From Lujinxingia vulgaris (GTDB lineage: Bacteria; Myxococcota_A; Bradymonadia; Bradymonadales; Bradymonadaceae): DNA of 53,558 bases. The stretch spans positions 1-53,558 of the forward strand of contig NZ_VOSL01000039.1 of assembly GCF_007997005.1 (NCBI RefSeq). The letters run 5' to 3'. This document shows, piece after piece, positions 50,992 to 53,558 of the stretch (position 1 is its first letter; every line of letters begins with the position of its first letter). The position numbers and the translations under genes are program-made. Below the pieces are notes generated by a model, which did not search any database, was not told the DNA's origin, and worked only from the letters and a program-made list of their open reading frames with translations.

Positions 50992-52857
50992 TTAAAAGGA
51001 CTGGCGGATTGCCTCAACGAGGACTTCGGTGGGGACGGGGATGGCGTAGTCGTCTTCGACCTGCCAGAGGCTGCCCGGGCCGTCGAGCAGCGCCATGCGG
51101 GTGCCCTCGGTGAGGTAGCGCTTGTTGTAGCGCATCGACGCCAGGATATCGTCGACTTTGAGGTGGGCGGGGATGCGGGTGGGGAGCTCGAACTTCTCGA
51201 TGACCTGGCGGTGCAGGTCGATCATCGCGTCGTCGCAGGCGCCCATCAGACGCGCCACGCGGGCGGCGACCATCATGCCGATGGCCACCGACTGGCCGTG
51301 GTTCAAGTCATAGCCCGAGAGGTACTCGACGGGGTGGCCGACCTCGTGGCCGTACTGCAGCACCATGCCCTCGCGATGCTCTTTGGGATCGATGGCCACG
51401 AGCTCGCATTTCAGCTCAATGTTCTTGCGCACGACCGTCTCCAGAAAGTCCGGATCGTCGATCGTGCCCTCGTAGCCGAGCAGGTAGTCGAGGTAGTCGC
51501 GGTCCTGGCCGAGGGCGTGTTTGATGACTTCGCTCAAGCCGTCGGGGATCAGCCAGTCTTCGAGGGTGGCGAGCACCTCCACGTCGACGGCGATGGCGAT
51601 GGGCGAGTAGTAGGAGCCGACGAGGTTCTTGCCTCGCGCCCCGTTGATGCCCTGCTTATGGCTGATCGAGGCGTCGCACTGGGCCATCAGGGTGGTGGGC
51701 ACGTGCACAAGGCCGATGCCGCGGTAGAGGGTCGAGGCGATAAAACCACACACGTTGGCCACCGCGCCGCCCCCGAGCGAGACGAGCACGGAGCGCTCGT
51801 CGATGCCCTCGGCCAGGATCTGGTCGACCAGCTTGACGTAGTTGGCCATCGATTTGGATTCTTCGCCGTCCTTCATCACGATGCGGCGCACGTCGTAGCC
51901 CATGCGGTCGAGGCCGCCGACAAAATCATCGCCGTAGATGCTGTTCACCGTGGTGTCGGTGAAGACGTAGATTGGCGAGGACGCGCTCTCGTCGGGGATG
52001 AGCTGCAGGCGCTCGGGGTTGCGCACAAAGCCGCGCTGCACGTGGATCTCGGTCTTGACCGGGGCGCCGGCGATGAAGTCGTAGCTATGCGTGGTGCGAC
52101 CCTGCTCGATCTTGAACTCGGGGCGGTGCACCGCCGCCTTACGGATGCCGGCGCGGTGCGCCATCTCGGCACGCACCAGCGACTGCGGGGTATCAATATC
52201 ATGCCAGGCGCGCTCACCGGTGGTGATCACACGCACCTGGCCGCGCTCACCAAGGAGCGCCAGCGCGTCGGTGAGGCTGGCCGGCTCCTTCACCTTACGC
52301 GTCTCTTCCAGCGCTTCAAAAAGCGCCGGGGTGAAGGCGAAAAGCCCGGCGTCGACCGCGTCGGGATTCTTCAGGGTGCGGGAGGCCGTGGTGAGGCGAT
52401 CGCCCTCCAGGGTCACCTTGACGGCATCTTCCAGCTCAAAGACCTCCGTGACGTCGGTGTCGACCAGCGCCACGCCCACATCGTCGCCAGGCTCGGTGGC
52501 CACCATCGCGTCGACGAGTTTCTGGTCAAAGACGTGGTCGGCCATCGCGATCACGAAGTTCTCGTCGATCAATCCCTTCGCCGCCAGCAGCGTGCTCGCC
52601 AGGCCCTGCTGCCACTCGGCGTGTTCGACAAACTCCACCTTCAGCGAAAGATCGGGGTGGTTGGTCAGCTCGCGCACCACGCGTTCGGAGCCGAAGCCGG
52701 TGACGACCACCGCGCGCTCCACACCGGCCTTCTCCAGACGCTGGAGAAGCGAGAGCAACAACGGCTTTCCGCCCACGTGCACCAGGGGCTTGGGCGTGTT
52801 GGGACGATCGAGGCGCGCGCCGCGGCCGGCGGCGGGAATCAAGGCGGTGGTGGGCAT
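50992..52857 (-). CDS. Nucleotidyltransferase/sugar-phosphate cyclase fusion
   Basis: A 621-aa two-domain protein. Residues 1-235 are a sugar nucleotidyltransferase (IPAAGRGARLDRPNTPKPLV, GKPLLLSLL), of the same type as inositol-phosphate cytidylyltransferases. Residues 255-621 are a dehydroquinate-synthase-like sugar-phosphate cyclase: VSLGGGAVANVCGF (359-372), VHVPTTLMAQCDASISHKQG with Lys401, GKNLVGSY, the metal ligands Glu443 (SEVIKHAL), His504/His508 in YGHEVGHPVE and His520 in LNHGQSVAIGM. The SHKQGIN stretch is closer to 2-deoxy-scyllo-inosose synthase than to AroB. It could make and activate a cyclitol in one chain. First gene of an operon with the SDR and kinase. The ribosome binding site is weak. 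Confidence 0.9.
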   Translation of the reverse strand: MPTTALIPAAGRGARLDRPNTPKPLVHVGGKPLLLSLLQRLEKAGVERAVVVTGFGSERVVRELTNHPDLSLKVEFVEHAEWQQGLASTLLAAKGLIDENFVIAMADHVFDQKLVDAMVATEPGDDVGVALVDTDVTEVFELEDAVKVTLEGDRLTTASRTLKNPDAVDAGLFAFTPALFEALEETRKVKEPASLTDALALLGERGQVRVITTGERAWHDIDTPQSLVRAEMAHRAGIRKAAVHRPEFKIEQGRTTHSYDFIAGAPVKTEIHVQRGFVRNPERLQLIPDESASSPIYVFTDTTVNSIYGDDFVGGLDRMGYDVRRIVMKDGEESKSMANYVKLVDQILAEGIDERSVLVSLGGGAVANVCGFIASTLYRGIGLVHVPTTLMAQCDASISHKQGINGARGKNLVGSYYSPIAIAVDVEVLATLEDWLIPDGLSEVIKHALGQDRDYLDYLLGYEGTIDDPDFLETVVRKNIELKCELVAIDPKEHREGMVLQYGHEVGHPVEYLSGYDLNHGQSVAIGMMVAARVARLMGACDDAMIDLHRQVIEKFELPTRIPAHLKVDDILASMRYNKRYLTEGTRMALLDGPGSLWQVEDDYAIPVPTEVLVEAIRQSF

Positions 52858-52965
52858 GGGTACGTCCGGGGTGGGGATGGGTGGAAAATCGGGGGTATGT
52901 CGGGGGGTAACCTAGTGCGGCCTTTATGGAATATCAACATCGGGGTTTGCTGTGGGTTGGGGGGG

Positions 52966-53216
52966 ACGCTTTGTGGTTGGGTGGTTGGGTGGTTGAGGGG
53001 CGCCGGGGTTTGCGGAGTTGGTCGATTCGTGAGGGCGTTGGCAGGTTCGCGTTGTGGTTGGGTGGTTGGGTGGTTGTGTGGTTGAGGGGCTTGGGAGGGG
53101 CGCGGGGTTGGTCGATTCGTGAGGGCGTTGGCAGGTTCGCGTTGTGGTTGGGTGGTTGGGTGGTTGGGTGGTTGAGGGGCATGGGAGGGGCGCGGGGTGG
53201 GTCGATTCGTGAGGGC
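52966..53216. repeat. 90-bp G-rich tandem repeat
   Basis: The marker gtcgattcgtgagggcg recurs at 53021, 53111 and 53201, an exact 90-bp period. Each unit ends in several ggttgggtggttggg runs that could form G-quadruplexes. It lies upstream of the cyclitol operon start (52857). Confidence 0.85.
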
Positions 53217-53237
53217 GGCCGGGGTTCGCGGTTCGAG

Positions 53238-53392
53238 ATCGAGATCGAGATCGAGCACGAGTACCCGGACGAGTACGAGTACGAGGACCAGTACGAGTAC
53301 GAGTACCCGGATGAGTACGAGGACCAGTACGAGTACGAGGACCAGTACGAGTACGAGTACCAGTACCCGGACGAGTACGAGTACGAGCCCGA
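53238..53392. repeat. gagtac/gagatc hexanucleotide microsatellite
   Basis: About 25 imperfect copies of 6-bp units (gagatc, then gagtac, gaccag, gagtac, cccgga). One plus-strand frame reads Glu-Tyr-rich, with no start or ribosome binding site, so it is not treated as a gene. Confidence 0.8.
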
Positions 53393-53437
53393 CTCAGGGA
53401 TTTGGGGCGTGCGAGGGTGCTCCAGAGCCTTCAAATC

Positions 53438-53558
53438 TGAGCTTCCCCCGATTTCCCGTACACGTTCTTCAGGCAGCTTTTGCCACCTGAGCTTCAAACG
53501 CCACCGGGCTCATATACCCAATCGCCGAGTGGCTTCGCGCTCGGTTATAAAACACCTC
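53438..53558 (-). mobile_element. End of an IS3-family insertion sequence
   Basis: The left boundary is estimated at the TGA of tgagcttcccccgatttccc (53438), a typical IS3-family terminal repeat. The element extends beyond the window. Insertion lies next to the microsatellite. Confidence 0.75.
53469..53558 (-). CDS. IS3-family transposase OrfB, C-terminal end
   Basis: The last 29 codons of a transposase in the minus frame, cut by the window edge. It reads EVFYNRARSHSAIGYMSPVA and ends FEAQVAKAA. The motif FYNRxRxHSAxGYxSP is the hallmark near the C-terminus of the IS3 DDE integrase domain, with the catalytic Glu upstream and outside the window. The stop is TGA at 53469-53471. Whether the element is complete cannot be seen. 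Confidence 0.9.
   Translation of the reverse strand, partial: EVFYNRARSHSAIGYMSPVAFEAQVAKAA

Noticed and set aside
51163-53085. 640-aa plus-strand ORF
   Set aside because: It is the antisense shadow of the fusion gene: rich in Val/His/Gly/Asp, no motif, and it ends in tandem repeats.
53238-53392. Glu/Tyr-rich coding repeat
   Set aside because: No start codon or ribosome binding site, and the frame continues through the IS end.

Overview
The window is a high-GC bacterial chromosome segment. Cys-rich RCC1-repeat lipoproteins with Asp/Pro/Thr/Glu-rich linkers, Ig-like lipoproteins, a diheme cytochrome c lipoprotein and ankyrin/HEAT/TPR-type proteins point to a deltaproteobacterium-like, possibly predatory lineage such as Bradymonadales or myxobacteria. 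This placement is inferred from protein style only. No rRNA, tRNA or CRISPR array was seen.

Layout. 1-2.3 kb: two tandem RCC1 lipoprotein genes, the first cut by the window edge. 2.5-2.9 kb: an array of about 42-bp repeats. 3-14.4 kb: a defence island. It holds RhuM, a small antitoxin-like gene, a nucleotidyltransferase gene broken by one in-frame amber codon with a coupled helix-turn-helix partner, a GmrSD-like (DUF262/DUF1524/DUF4268) protein, two small DUF genes, and a complete type II CBASS operon in visibly more AT-rich DNA (Cap4-like nuclease-SAVED effector, CD-NTase, Cap2, Cap3). A second 42-bp array follows at about 15.6-15.9 kb. 16-32.6 kb: a lipoprotein, an Mrr-like remnant, an autoregulated-looking Fic gene with a four-half-site operator, a radical SAM protein, and a three-gene set of a 1884-aa TPR-CHAT protease, a 505-aa unknown protein and a sigma factor. 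Two paralogous TPR-like genes then flank a HEAT-repeat gene. The third 42-bp array lies at about 32.6-33.0 kb. 33-50 kb: housekeeping and accessory genes (ankyrin, SDRs, VOC, lipoproteins, MOSC, a TPP riboswitch driving an SDR, a Dnmt2-like methyltransferase, HPP). This stretch is seeded with a small hairpin repeat around gtccgtctctcggac. 50-52.9 kb: a cyclitol-type operon (nucleotidyltransferase/sugar-phosphate cyclase fusion, SDR, PfkB kinase) with a 160-bp palindrome inside it. The right end holds a 90-bp G-rich tandem repeat, a gagtac microsatellite and the end of an IS3-family element.

How genes work together. The CBASS genes should form a nucleotide-signalling abortive defence system. 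The CHAT/505-aa/sigma set resembles the CRISPR-linked protease, inhibitor and sigma cascades (Csx29/Csx30/CASP-sigma, CalpL/T/S), but no cas gene lies nearby. It is the best candidate here for an undescribed signalling or defence module. The fusion, SDR and kinase genes look like a compact route to an activated cyclitol. The three same-orientation 42-bp arrays divide the window into blocks and may be where cargo is exchanged by recombination.
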